A stretch of DNA of 64,000 nucleotides. Source: Polyangiaceae bacterium. GTDB taxonomy: Bacteria > Myxococcota_A > Polyangia > Polyangiales > Polyangiaceae. The position numbers were made by a program, and so were the translations under genes. The notes below the pieces were generated by a model. It made no database searches and was not told the DNA's origin. It saw only the letters and a program-made list of their open reading frames with translations. The DNA is taken from NCBI GenBank assembly GCA_016712345.1, contig JADJRH010000001.1, positions 5,143,892 to 5,207,891 on the forward strand, written 5' to 3'. Every line of letters starts with the position of its first letter. Positions within the stretch are counted from its first letter, which is position 1. This document shows, in pieces, positions 42,283-50,477 of the stretch.

Positions 42283-44145
42283 TCAGATCGCCGAAAACGG
42301 CGCGAGAATTTCTTTCGGCATGCCCACTTTTCGTAGGACATCGAGCACCGAGACTTTTGCGCCTGTTGGGTCGGTCCCTTCCCATTGCATCGCGCGAAGC
42401 GTTTGCGAATAGTCCCAGTGTTCCCAATCGTGGGCAGTTCCCGGCGGTTGAATCGGTGCTCCGTCCGCTCCGTGAAGGCCGTAGTTGACCGCTCCGCTCT
42501 TGCCGCGTTGGGCGATTTTGGGATGGACGATCCACTCTTTTCCTTCAGGTGCCCAGAGACGATTCCACCCTCCGAGGGGGATTTGACTGTCCAGTTTTTC
42601 GTTGAATTGGACACTCCATTCGACCGTTCCCATTTTTCGAGAACTCTCCTTTTGGTGTTCGGGGGTGTCCCACTTGCCAAGCGTCACCGGCGACATCCTT
42701 CGCGCGGCGAACCAAATCGCGTCGGAGATGGATTGGGTAAGTGGAAACCACCTGCGCAACCGGCAGATTTCCAACTGCTCGCGGTAGGTGACGGGGAGAC
42801 GCAAAAGGAGTGTACCCATCCCGTCAACGTGGACTGGCGCACGCACCGCATGGGCGGACACTTTCAAGGTTAGACGCATGCCCGCGGTGACGCCGCGACC
42901 TTCCCATGGTAGGTCCACCCAAGTGACGGGTTCTTCCGTACCCGACCGAATGGCGGCAAGCAACAGGCCGCGGGAAGGATCGGTGAGTTTAACGGTCGGC
43001 GTAGAGGACATGGAAACATTCGACTCCACAGAAGTGAGCAGGGTAGGTTTGGGCGAAGGTTCAAGGGGCGGCGCCGGCTTCGTCGCGGGCTCTTTGACGT
43101 GCTCCAACATCGACGACACAAGGGCGGTTTGCGCCGCGACGGTGGACACTGGCAGCGGGTTTGAGTCGGTCACCGGCGCAAGGGTAGAAACGGTGCTGGT
43201 TGGCCCCGGCGCTGTGACAGAAGGGGCGGGTTGGTTCGCTGCGGCGGGCTTGTCCACGGACGGCTCCGCGGGCGGCTCCGCCTTCGCAGCGGGGGTTGTG
43301 TGGGTGGCCAGTTGCAACGGCGCAGCGGTGGGCTTGGCGGGCGCGTTTTGGGGACGAGTGCGGGGCACCCAGAGTTTGCCACTCGCCAGCACGCGCACCC
43401 CTTTGGCCGCGCGGCAGACCCGAGCGGCAGATGCGTACACATCCGCGATGGTGATGGTGCCCTTTTTGGTAGGGTCAAATCCCCGGTTCATGGAGTACAC
43501 TTTGCCCGAAAAGCCCGCCGCCCCTTTTTCGCCGAGCACCGTTTCGGGGCTTTCACCGGCCTTGTCGGGGAGAAAGTTGAGCATCAACCCATGGCCTGGG
43601 TGCGCGCCTGAAAGGCCCCGATACTTGTACCACAAGGGTAGAACGACTTCGGCCAATTGGCGCTCCACACTCCACGACGCCACGGCCTTGACCTTCTCCC
43701 AGGTGTCAAACCCTTCCAGGTGCGCTGCCGTGGTGAGTTGGCAGAGCCCGGCCGCGACAAACGGCGTTTTTCTAGGCGTTCCATCGTCGTTTTTGTCTCG
43801 GAAGTAGAGCGCGTGGGGCTTCCAACCTGACTCGTGGGCGATCACTGCGGCAAGGGTATCTACCGGTACACCCACGATCTGACTGGTCGCTACAACCTGC
43901 CGCACCACCGATGCGGGAAGGTTCTTGAGGCCAAACACGGCCAACACCGATTTGGGTGGCCACCCGCTTACCTCGGGCCGAGCGCCTCCATAGAACAACC
44001 ACTCGGCGGGCACGGGCGGGGGCGGTCCTTCGGGCAACAGCTCCTCACCGGTCAACAGTTGCGCCGCTTGGCGAAGAGCCGAAATGGTAAGCCCGGTGAG
44101 CGCAGCACCACCTGAAAATGCAAGGGCGAGGCTAAGGGGCGTCAT
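42283..44145 (-). CDS. lytic transglycosylase-like protein, multidomain
   Basis: 620 residues. The start at 44145 (MTPLSLALAF) overlaps the upstream stop by ATGA. Residues 1-30 form a membrane or signal helix (SLALAFSGGAALTGLTISAL). A lysozyme-like domain at about 80-230 has the transglycosylase catalytic pattern AAVIAHESGW (Glu105), then FVAAGLCQLTTAA. A long Thr/Pro/Ala linker spans about 290-400. A C-terminal domain of about 210 residues ends with YGLHGADG and HDWEHWDYSQTLRAM; its H-x3-H-x-D spacing recalls metal sites of LAS-type peptidases. Predicted to cut glycan strands, perhaps with a second peptidase activity. Together with the GH25 enzyme this gives the operon two peptidoglycan hydrolases. 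Confidence 0.75.
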   Translation of the reverse strand: MTPLSLALAFSGGAALTGLTISALRQAAQLLTGEELLPEGPPPPVPAEWLFYGGARPEVSGWPPKSVLAVFGLKNLPASVVRQVVATSQIVGVPVDTLAAVIAHESGWKPHALYFRDKNDDGTPRKTPFVAAGLCQLTTAAHLEGFDTWEKVKAVASWSVERQLAEVVLPLWYKYRGLSGAHPGHGLMLNFLPDKAGESPETVLGEKGAAGFSGKVYSMNRGFDPTKKGTITIADVYASAARVCRAAKGVRVLASGKLWVPRTRPQNAPAKPTAAPLQLATHTTPAAKAEPPAEPSVDKPAAANQPAPSVTAPGPTSTVSTLAPVTDSNPLPVSTVAAQTALVSSMLEHVKEPATKPAPPLEPSPKPTLLTSVESNVSMSSTPTVKLTDPSRGLLLAAIRSGTEEPVTWVDLPWEGRGVTAGMRLTLKVSAHAVRAPVHVDGMGTLLLRLPVTYREQLEICRLRRWFPLTQSISDAIWFAARRMSPVTLGKWDTPEHQKESSRKMGTVEWSVQFNEKLDSQIPLGGWNRLWAPEGKEWIVHPKIAQRGKSGAVNYGLHGADGAPIQPPGTAHDWEHWDYSQTLRAMQWEGTDPTGAKVSVLDVLRKVGMPKEILAPFSAI

Positions 44146-44696
44146 ACCACGATCCCAAAGTAGAGTGAGGTAAGGCTCAGCGGTTGAATGGTCTGCGCAA
44201 AGCCGAGTGGATAGCGTTGCCCGTTGGGTTGCATGGGCACATTGACCGCGTGCTCTGCGGACGATAGGCGCACGATGGAGGCGTTTCCAACCCGTGCGTA
44301 TTGGGCGCCCCGAGGGCGCGCAATCTCCCCACTTGCGCGCATGAACGAAAGTGTCAGCTCGAAACCGGGATCCGGCCGGCAATGTTGAAGAGTATGAAAC
44401 ACCCGAAAGCGCGCGTTTCCCGCTCCACCGGCAATCGCCAAACTTCCACCAAGGGGAGTCCAAATGGAGCCGACATCCACTTCCCATTCAGGGGTAGAGC
44501 TGCCCGTTCCGTGAAGATGGTCGCGACGGCGAGCGGAGATGTCTTCGCCCGCGAAAAACGGCTTGTAAATCAGGTAGGGAAGTCGCCCGCGATCGTCGGG
44601 TGAAAGCTTCCCATCCCGGTGCTGCATCTGTACTGTGACAAGATCGCCGGCGCACACGTCACAGATGGTTTCTCGCCTTCCTGCGGTGAAGTCCAT
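44142..44696 (-). CDS. beta-rich hypothetical protein
   Basis: 184 residues starting MDFTAGRRETICDVCAGDLV, one base after the upstream stop. CDVC near the N terminus could bind metal. The middle and end are rich in short strands (ELTLSFMRASGEI, YARVGNASIVRLSSAEHAVN, IQPLSLTSLYFGIVV), giving a jelly-roll or beta-sandwich impression. No family recognised. It is coupled by ATGA to the transglycosylase-like gene and could be a structural protein of a particle; that is inference from context. Confidence 0.6.
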   Translation of the reverse strand: MDFTAGRRETICDVCAGDLVTVQMQHRDGKLSPDDRGRLPYLIYKPFFAGEDISARRRDHLHGTGSSTPEWEVDVGSIWTPLGGSLAIAGGAGNARFRVFHTLQHCRPDPGFELTLSFMRASGEIARPRGAQYARVGNASIVRLSSAEHAVNVPMQPNGQRYPLGFAQTIQPLSLTSLYFGIVV

Positions 44697-44697
44697 G

Positions 44698-45330
44698 TCA
44701 CTGCCCCTCAGATGGGTAGACGGCCTGTACCAGCGAAGACAGGATCTCGGGCACACGACGCAGCAGTTTTTCGGCCGTTTTGGGGTCTTCTTCCAACGCG
44801 CGCAGAAGCAGGGCGATCTGACCTTTCATTTGTGCGGCCCCGGTCCACTGCTGAACCGCCTCCAGGACAAGATTGAGCGTGTCATTGTCGAGGAAGGGTG
44901 AAGCGTGATTCTTGAGCGCCGAAACTTCTTCTTCCAATTCGAGAATGCGGCGGTACTGACTGCTCACCAATTCCAACGTGGCAAGCTTTTCAGCTTCGGC
45001 GGCCTGGGCGCGTTTTTCGGCCGACACGCGCGCAAATTCCAAGTCATCGGCCATGCGTTCATACCGGGCCAGAAAGGCATCCTCGGGGGCGCGGCGCGGC
45101 CTTTCGGTGGGAAGGTCAAAGTCGGCCGCAATCTCTTGCCATTGGCCATCACCGCCCACATACCGCGCAGCGTAGGTGCCCGGTTGAGGCGTCTGAAGCT
45201 CTTCCGGTTCAATGGAAAGTTTGCGTCCGTCACTGCCGGTGTACACCAACGTCACACGGGCAGGATCAATCGCCAATGCGGCGCTGACCTTTTTTCGCCA
45301 TTGGTAGAAGGAAGGTTGAATGTCGCTCAT
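44698..45330 (-). CDS. hypothetical protein with coiled coil
   Basis: 210 residues; start 45330 (MSDIQPSFYQW) coupled to the upstream stop by ATGA. The N-terminal ~80 residues form a small beta domain (ARVTLVYTGSDGRKLSIEPE, TYAARYVGGDGQWQEIAADF). A coiled coil covers about 95-150 (AEKRAQAAEAEKLATLELVS, RILELEEEVSALK), then helices to the end. No known motif. Confidence 0.65.
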   Translation of the reverse strand: MSDIQPSFYQWRKKVSAALAIDPARVTLVYTGSDGRKLSIEPEELQTPQPGTYAARYVGGDGQWQEIAADFDLPTERPRRAPEDAFLARYERMADDLEFARVSAEKRAQAAEAEKLATLELVSSQYRRILELEEEVSALKNHASPFLDNDTLNLVLEAVQQWTGAAQMKGQIALLLRALEEDPKTAEKLLRRVPEILSSLVQAVYPSEGQ

Positions 45331-46082
45331 TTCAACCCCACCGTCACGAGCAACACCGCACCGGCAACTCCTGCCACGGCGGCACCCACCTTGACTTCTA
45401 CAGGAACCGCGCGCCAACCGTCGCCAAGCGCGCTTGTGGCCGCCTGCGCAGCGCGCTGCATTGCATCCAATGTTTCCAGAGCATTGGTGCTTTCGGTGAC
45501 CGACGGTGGACGGATGTTGGTTTTGGGTAGACCCAAATTCTGACGGGTCAGATTGACATCCGCCACCAACGCGCCAAGCGCTCCCACGTCGGGGTGACCC
45601 GCCTTCCATTTATCCCGAAAGGTCAACCACGCCTGGTAACTGTCGCGCGCCAATCCGGTCTTGAGTTTCTCAATGCCAAAGTCTTTTTCAAGCCCTGTCC
45701 ATGCGGCGGAAAGTTCTTGAAACGTGCGCTCCGCAGCATCGTTTGGGCCGAAAAATCCATCGGTGCGAAGTTCTGACCGAAAGCCCTCCACCGGAATGTC
45801 GCCCGTTGCATGAGTACACAACTCTACCAGGCGCTTGGCACCGGCGGCGTCGGTTGGAAAGCGTTGCCACCTTCGGCCGGACATCTCCACACAACACTTG
45901 TCGTGCTCGGTGCGCGCGCACAAAACGCCGCCCCAATTGTGGATGTCAGGTGCGACGCCGTACCGGTTTAACCGTTCGGCGATCACACGTGCCACACGCT
46001 CACGCGCGGGCAAGGGTAGACGTGTGACCCCCGTTTCGGTCAAGGCGTCGTGGAGGATGAGTTTCCAGTCGGAGGGCAACAT
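45327..46082 (-). CDS. hypothetical protein with C-terminal membrane helix
   Basis: 251 residues. The N-terminal domain (about 1-95) contains Cys and His (GGVLCARTEHDKCCVEMSGR). A helical middle follows (FQELSAAWTGLEKDFGIEKL). A C-terminal membrane helix (VKVGAAVAGVAGAVLLVTVG) ends the protein, the layout of a tail-anchored protein. No family recognised. Coupled by ATGA to the next gene. Confidence 0.65.
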   Translation of the reverse strand: MLPSDWKLILHDALTETGVTRLPLPARERVARVIAERLNRYGVAPDIHNWGGVLCARTEHDKCCVEMSGRRWQRFPTDAAGAKRLVELCTHATGDIPVEGFRSELRTDGFFGPNDAAERTFQELSAAWTGLEKDFGIEKLKTGLARDSYQAWLTFRDKWKAGHPDVGALGALVADVNLTRQNLGLPKTNIRPPSVTESTNALETLDAMQRAAQAATSALGDGWRAVPVEVKVGAAVAGVAGAVLLVTVGLK

Positions 46083-46132
46083 GGCGCAATCTCGGGTAGG
46101 TCAGAAACGAACGGGTGATGTGCACGCAGCGG

Positions 46133-47998
46133 TCAATAGTCATCGTCGCCTTCGAGGTCATCATCCCCCTCAAGGTCGTCATCACCTTCCAAGTCGTCGT
46201 CGCCTTCGAGGTCGTCATCCCCCTCCAAGTCGTCGTCGCCTTCCAGGTCATCATCCCCTTCCAAGTCGTCGTCACCTTCGAGGCCGTCATCCCCTTCCAA
46301 GTCGTCGCCCTCCAGGTCGTCATCGCCTTCCAAGTCGTCGTCGCCGTCGAAGTCGTCACCGTCGCCCACGGCGCACGAAGAACACCCGGTTTCGAGCCTG
46401 CATTTGGCGCAACTTCCGCCACATTTGCACTCGCGCGCCCCTTCCAAGTCCACAACGCCATACCCTTGGTCGGCGAGGGCATCCAACCCGTCATAATCTT
46501 CCATCGGGCTGAGTCGAGGATCGAAGGTTTCGTTTTCCACCCGAACATCCGGCCGCGATTGGAAGGGTTGATCCGGCGGTGCTGCAAACGGCGCTGTATT
46601 GACCGGCGGTGAGGTATTGACCGGCGGTGCGGCTGGAGGTGGAGCGGGCGGCTGTACCACTTGGGGAGGTTCCACCACGGGTAAGGGCGGAGCAGCCACC
46701 GGCGCGGAGTAGGGTACACCGGGCGGTTGAGTGGTAAACGGCACGCCGGGAGGGATCACGGGCGCGGGCGGGCCATAGGGTAGGTTTACAGGTCCAGTGG
46801 GAGGGTAAGGATAGGGCGCACTGAAGGGTGCGGTTCCGGGCATTCCCGGTGCTTGGGTAGGTTGTGGAGCGGGTGCGGCCGGAGCTTGCGCCTGCGCCAG
46901 ATAAGCCTGAATCATGGCCTCGAACGCCTTTGAGTTGTTCACATTCGGGCGTTGACCTGACAGCACCATGCGAAGGAGTTGTCCGAGGTTTTGATCGCGT
47001 TGAGCGTTGCGAAACACGCGCGGGTTGTTGGCCAGCTTGCCCAACGTCTCCACGTTGCGAAGCTCGCGCTTCAGCACGTCCACATCGTTGTTGGTCTTGG
47101 CGCGACGGATGTTTTCGCGAATGTCTTTTTTCTGCCGTTCAATCTGCTTGTCGAACGCCCGCGCCGAGTTGTAATCGTTCAGGTCTTCTTGATACTGGGC
47201 GACCTTTTCCCGCCACGCTTTGAGCTTTTTCTTGTCAATGATGGAGCCTTTTGGACCGCGGACGAGATAGTCAATCGGGGGCATGAGGGGCACCAACGCC
47301 GCTCCAATTTCAGGGTCCGACTCGGCAAGGCCGGACACCAATACCGACAGGGGTTTGTCTTTTTCTTCACGGAAGATCATCTTCTTTTTCTCCACAGTCG
47401 AAACGTCAGGCGAAGGGGTTTCCGCAACGGTCGGCGCTGGGTCCGGTGCGGGCTTGGGAGCTTCCACGGTGCGCCGTTCAGGTTCGGTGGGCGCTTGGGG
47501 TAAGTCAGGTTTGCGGGAAGGTTTACCAGGCGGTTCTTTCTTGTTTTCGCGAGCCAGTTGAACGCCGCTTTCCTTCGCCACGTCGAGCGCCGCCGCCGCG
47601 GGCGGACCGTAGAAAGGCACGGCCGCGACAATCTTTTTCAACGCCGCGAAGGTGTCGACCTTCCCACCGGTCACGACCGAAACGCCCGCCCCCTTTGCAA
47701 GCGCTGCACCGGCGAGTTGGATAGAACCGGTCGTGTGTACACGAGCGTTGGTTGCGGCGTTTGTGCGTACACTACCTATGCGTACACCCGGCGCTTGAAC
47801 GCCCGCCGTGTGTACGCGCCGATCTACCCTTGTCGAGCGCTGTGAAACCCCATCGATTGCCGCCCCGGCGGTTTGGGGCGCGGCGGCTTTCATGGGTGCG
47901 TTTTTCCGCGTGCGCCACCATTCCACCGCAATTGCGGAGGACATACCACCGAGCGCGGAAGCTGCTAAATGCAAGAGGGCTGTGGTCAGGGTCAACAT
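46133..47998 (-). CDS. membrane-anchored protein with acidic hexapeptide tail
   Basis: 621 residues. The N-terminal helix (LLHLAASALGGMSSAIAVEW) is membrane-like. A basic, disordered region follows, then a helical domain near 210-350 (KKLKAWREKVAQYQEDLNDY, RQKKDIRENIRRAKTNNDVD), a Pro-rich stretch (about 370-480), a four-Cys knot (CKCGGSCAKCRLETGCSSC) and 12-13 copies of a DLEGDD-type hexapeptide to the C terminus. The tail may bind calcium or basic surfaces. The start overlaps the previous stop by seven bases. Membership of the peptidoglycan-hydrolase operon suggests an envelope or particle role. Confidence 0.7.
   Translation of the reverse strand: MLTLTTALLHLAASALGGMSSAIAVEWWRTRKNAPMKAAAPQTAGAAIDGVSQRSTRVDRRVHTAGVQAPGVRIGSVRTNAATNARVHTTGSIQLAGAALAKGAGVSVVTGGKVDTFAALKKIVAAVPFYGPPAAAALDVAKESGVQLARENKKEPPGKPSRKPDLPQAPTEPERRTVEAPKPAPDPAPTVAETPSPDVSTVEKKKMIFREEKDKPLSVLVSGLAESDPEIGAALVPLMPPIDYLVRGPKGSIIDKKKLKAWREKVAQYQEDLNDYNSARAFDKQIERQKKDIRENIRRAKTNNDVDVLKRELRNVETLGKLANNPRVFRNAQRDQNLGQLLRMVLSGQRPNVNNSKAFEAMIQAYLAQAQAPAAPAPQPTQAPGMPGTAPFSAPYPYPPTGPVNLPYGPPAPVIPPGVPFTTQPPGVPYSAPVAAPPLPVVEPPQVVQPPAPPPAAPPVNTSPPVNTAPFAAPPDQPFQSRPDVRVENETFDPRLSPMEDYDGLDALADQGYGVVDLEGARECKCGGSCAKCRLETGCSSCAVGDGDDFDGDDDLEGDDDLEGDDLEGDDGLEGDDDLEGDDDLEGDDDLEGDDDLEGDDDLEGDDDLEGDDDLEGDDDY
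46135..46350 (-). repeat. 18-bp tandem repeats encoding an acidic tail
   Basis: About twelve 18-base units (coding sense close to GATGACGACCTTGAAGGC with synonymous changes), encoding DDDLEG or DDGLEG, plus one shortened unit (DDLEG). Units differ mostly at third codon positions. Confidence 0.85.
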
Positions 47999-48489
47999 GG
48001 TTGTTCCAACTCACACGAGAACGTTTCACCGGTCGTATAGAAGTCAGGCCCAGGGTCTTTCATCCCGTGCCACACCGACGGATCCCACACCCGCCAAGCC
48101 CCTTGTTGACCATCGAACACGCGCACATACGCGTGAGCCATGGCACCCTCGCGCGGTTGAGTGATACTCAACGCCACACGAAACCCTCTCAGAAGCAGGT
48201 GCGCCGCCCACAGAGCCGCCAAGTCTTCACAATCGGCCTCAATAGGTTTGTCGTGCGCCCGCTCCCGGAGTAGAGAAAAACACGTCCACCGGTCCGTGCC
48301 GCGGGTGGTTCCGTGGGTAGATCGCCGGCCGTCGCGTGTGTACACAATCGACGCACGCGTTTCACACCGGCGATGAAGCTCGTCGCGAACCGCTGTGTCA
48401 GACTGACAGTCGACCAAGTTCGCTTTGGCGAGCGCTACCAAAAACTGAACCAACCCGCGAATGGAGGTGGCGACCTCCACAAAGGGCAC
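47992..48489 (-). CDS. transglutaminase-like cysteine hydrolase
   Basis: 165 residues, GTG start. A Cys-His-Asp triad in transglutaminase/cysteine-peptidase order is visible: Cys87 in EADCEDLAALWAAHLLL, His119 in GAMAHAYVRVF and Asp136 in WRVWDPSVW. The spacing fits small bacterial transglutaminase-like (BTLCP-type) enzymes that cut or cross-link peptide or isopeptide bonds. No signal peptide. In this operon it might process structural proteins or attack peptidoglycan peptides; this is inference. Four bases after the stop of the upstream beta-rich protein gene. Confidence 0.7.
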   Translation of the reverse strand: MPFVEVATSIRGLVQFLVALAKANLVDCQSDTAVRDELHRRCETRASIVYTRDGRRSTHGTTRGTDRWTCFSLLRERAHDKPIEADCEDLAALWAAHLLLRGFRVALSITQPREGAMAHAYVRVFDGQQGAWRVWDPSVWHGMKDPGPDFYTTGETFSCELEQPC

Positions 48490-48492
48490 GGC

Positions 48493-49236
48493 TTACCGCA
48501 ATGCCCCGGCGCGACCGAACGGACGAATCAACCGATTTAACCCGGCAAGCCGCTTTTTGAACGGTCCAATCACGCCCGCCCACGTTTGATCGCACGGCGA
48601 TGCCTGCACTTTCAACGTGACGCCCGGAATCTGAAGGGGCTTGTCGGTGAAGTTGTGGACCTGTACTTTGACCGTGGTTTCAGGCGTGAATACCTGACCT
48701 ACCCACGGCGCCACAAAGTGCTTGTCCATCCCATCGTGCGCAAAGATGGCCGGGTCGGCCCCTTGCACTTCGGCAAGCTTTCCTTCCCCTTCGATGGTGG
48801 CCTTGGCGAGCACAATATCAATACCCGCCACTTCAAACTTGGGCACGCGAATGTGCTCGCTCAAGAGGGGCGACCATACCGCTCCGCGGAGCACCCACGG
48901 CGCGTTGGAGTAAGGCCCTTTGAAGACCATCACGCCCGAGTTTTTGCCGGGTTCAATGGTGCCAAACGACCCTACCAGGTAAATGGTAGGTGCGGTCTTC
49001 AGTTGAGCCTTGTACAGCGTGTCAAACCGAATCAACGTGCGCGCCGCTTCTTTCAGACCGACAACGATGCGGCGCCCATCCGCGGGCAGTTTTCGACCAT
49101 CCCATTGGAGGATGCGCCGCGCTACCGGCCGCACCGCAAAGGGTTTATTGCCAATCGCTTCGCCGATTTCTCCGAACGTTGTTTGTACTTCGTTGGACAG
49201 ATCTTCCCATCCCTCCAACCGAACTGCTTGTACCAT
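48493..49236 (-). CDS. beta-rich hypothetical protein, capsid-like candidate
   Basis: 247 residues; start 49236 (MVQAVRLEGWEDLSNEV). The N-terminal ~75 are helical, the rest strongly beta with many short strands (TIYLVGSFGTIEPGKNSGVM, VPKFEVAGIDIVLAKATIEG, TTVKVQVHNFTDKPLQIPGV), and a basic C-terminal tail (KKRLAGLNRLIRPFGR). A helix, beta-sandwich and basic tail are seen in some viral coat proteins, but I do not recognise the family and have no structural comparison. It could equally be a secreted beta-sandwich protein, although no signal peptide is visible. Confidence 0.6.
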   Translation of the reverse strand: MVQAVRLEGWEDLSNEVQTTFGEIGEAIGNKPFAVRPVARRILQWDGRKLPADGRRIVVGLKEAARTLIRFDTLYKAQLKTAPTIYLVGSFGTIEPGKNSGVMVFKGPYSNAPWVLRGAVWSPLLSEHIRVPKFEVAGIDIVLAKATIEGEGKLAEVQGADPAIFAHDGMDKHFVAPWVGQVFTPETTVKVQVHNFTDKPLQIPGVTLKVQASPCDQTWAGVIGPFKKRLAGLNRLIRPFGRAGALR

Positions 49237-49289
49237 GGTAAGGTTTCTCCGTGTTTCTTTGACTGTCTGAAAAACTGGAATGTCAGCGG

Positions 49290-49853
49290 TCAGAAGTCGC
49301 CGCGTGTGCCGGGTGTGTCGTCCACAACTTCGGCATCCCGAACGTCGGACCCTTCCACTCCACTCGTCTGAATGCCTGTCGGTCGGGCTTGGAGTGGCCA
49401 TTTCGCGTGGAGGCCCGCCCCAAGCGTATGGTGAAGTGTACCCCTAAGAGAAGAGCGCAACCCGCGTAAAACACGAGGCGACTTGGTTTTCAACTTGGCC
49501 GCCACCAGGGCGACAAGTTCAATACCGCCTTTGACACCCACGGCAACCCCACCAACGAGGCGGTGCAACGCGTGGGCGCTCGCGTGAGAAGCCACAGCGG
49601 CCGACTCCTCAATGGCAATATCCAACGGCTGTTCGGGCAGGATCGCCCGCGCCGCTCTACCCGCCGCGCGAGCTGAATTTCCCGCGGCGTTGGCCACATC
49701 ACCGGCCGTTTTTGCTGCCGCCCTGGTGGCAGCTTTGGAGCGAGCCAAAGCGGCCTCCACGAGCGAAAGAAACATCGGGCTCGGCTTTTGGGGCACCGGT
49801 AAGGCGGGCGGTTGAGGTTGGGGAACTCGGGCGGGTAGGTTTCTGGTGGCCAT
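49290..49853 (-). CDS. Ala-rich hypothetical protein
   Basis: 187 residues; start 49853 (MATRNLPARVPQ). A Pro-rich N terminus precedes an Ala-rich helix (AATRAAAKTAGDVANAAGNS) and a weakly hydrophobic segment (LVGGVAVGVKGGIELVALVA) that may be membrane-associated, then a polar end. No family recognised. First gene of the leftward operon that ends at 33942; the conserved element at 49912-49959 lies just upstream. Confidence 0.55.
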   Translation of the reverse strand: MATRNLPARVPQPQPPALPVPQKPSPMFLSLVEAALARSKAATRAAAKTAGDVANAAGNSARAAGRAARAILPEQPLDIAIEESAAVASHASAHALHRLVGGVAVGVKGGIELVALVAAKLKTKSPRVLRGLRSSLRGTLHHTLGAGLHAKWPLQARPTGIQTSGVEGSDVRDAEVVDDTPGTRGDF

Positions 49854-49911
49854 TGCAAGCACCAGTTTGCGGCCGAGCGGGAAGGGCGAAAGGGGTGGCG
49901 GCGGGGGGGGT

Positions 49912-49959
49912 GGATACCAAATCGCGTTTTGGGGGTGCGGGGGTGCTTTCGCTATTTGG
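49912..49959 (-). promoter_or_regulatory. conserved ~47-bp element, copy A
   Basis: Read leftward it contains CCAAATAGCGAAAGC, a C-rich spacer, then CAAAACGCGATTTGGTA. Related copies lie at 53158-53203 (same orientation) and 59946-59992 (opposite). Ends CCAAAT/ATTTGG are inverted repeats. Copies A and 59946 sit 50-60 bases before gene starts, so a promoter/operator is likely. Confidence 0.5.
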
Positions 49960-50064
49960 TGGGCCGTGGGGGTTGTGGAGTTGACAAGAGCGGATTGCGG
50001 ACAGGCGGCGGGAAACCTTCGCACAGCCCTGACACGCGAGGTGCGTGCGGCGGGTGCGCGCGCT

Positions 50065-50292
50065 CACCTACCCACGCTGTTCAAGGATAAGCAGCTCGCC
50101 TTCCTCGACTTCGTTTTGCGGCATTACGTCGAGGTGAGGGTGGAAGAACTGGATCGGGACAAGCTGACACCGCTGCTCAAGTTGAGGTACCACGACTCGA
50201 TTGCGGATGCGGTGGCCGACTTGGGGCCGCCGGTTGTGATTGGTCAGATGTTCGCCGATTTTCAGAAGTATCTTTACCTCCAGGCGGCGTGA
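50065..50292 (+). pseudogene. 3' remnant of a type I restriction HsdR gene
   Basis: About 75 codons ending in a stop. FLDFVLRHYVEVRVEELD, LTPLLKLRYHDSIADAVADL and FADFQKYLY match the well-conserved C-terminal end of type I restriction endonuclease R subunits. The helicase and nuclease domains are absent and no start is present, so this is a truncated remnant. It lies directly before the 864-residue gene on the same strand. Confidence 0.7.
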
Positions 50293-50477
50293 TTGCAGGA
50301 GGGCAATTTTTTTTTCTTGACGAGGCCAGGGCGCCCGTCCATCCTGCTCGAAACCGCTAAGCGTGAACCGAAGGGAGCCCACCTCCCCTGCCCAAGCGGA
50401 GCCCGGTGGAAAGCCATTGGCTGCGGCAAGCAACTCCTTCGCCGGCACGTCGCCTTCGCGACTGCCCGGAGGGACGT

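Noticed and set aside
42254..42535. N-terminal extension of the 41840 gene
   Set aside because: Overlaps the preceding gene, poor composition, and a ribosome site fits the start at 42253.
44146..44487. N-terminal extension of the transglycosylase-like gene
   Set aside because: The extra 114 codons overlap the upstream gene and look random; the ATGA-coupled Met at 44145 begins a membrane helix.
46115..46612. Hydrophobic + strand frame opposite the acidic repeats, resembling membrane helices
   Set aside because: Complement of GAT/GAC/GAA codons gives Val/Ile/Phe automatically; no start site and full overlap with the operon gene.
33942..49853. Standard tailed prophage
   Set aside because: No terminase, portal, major tail or tape-measure features are recognisable, and the lytic enzymes alone do not make a prophage.
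50068..50448. Minus-strand gene over the HsdR remnant
   Set aside because: The + strand frame carries conserved HsdR C-terminal motifs; the minus frame is its shadow.
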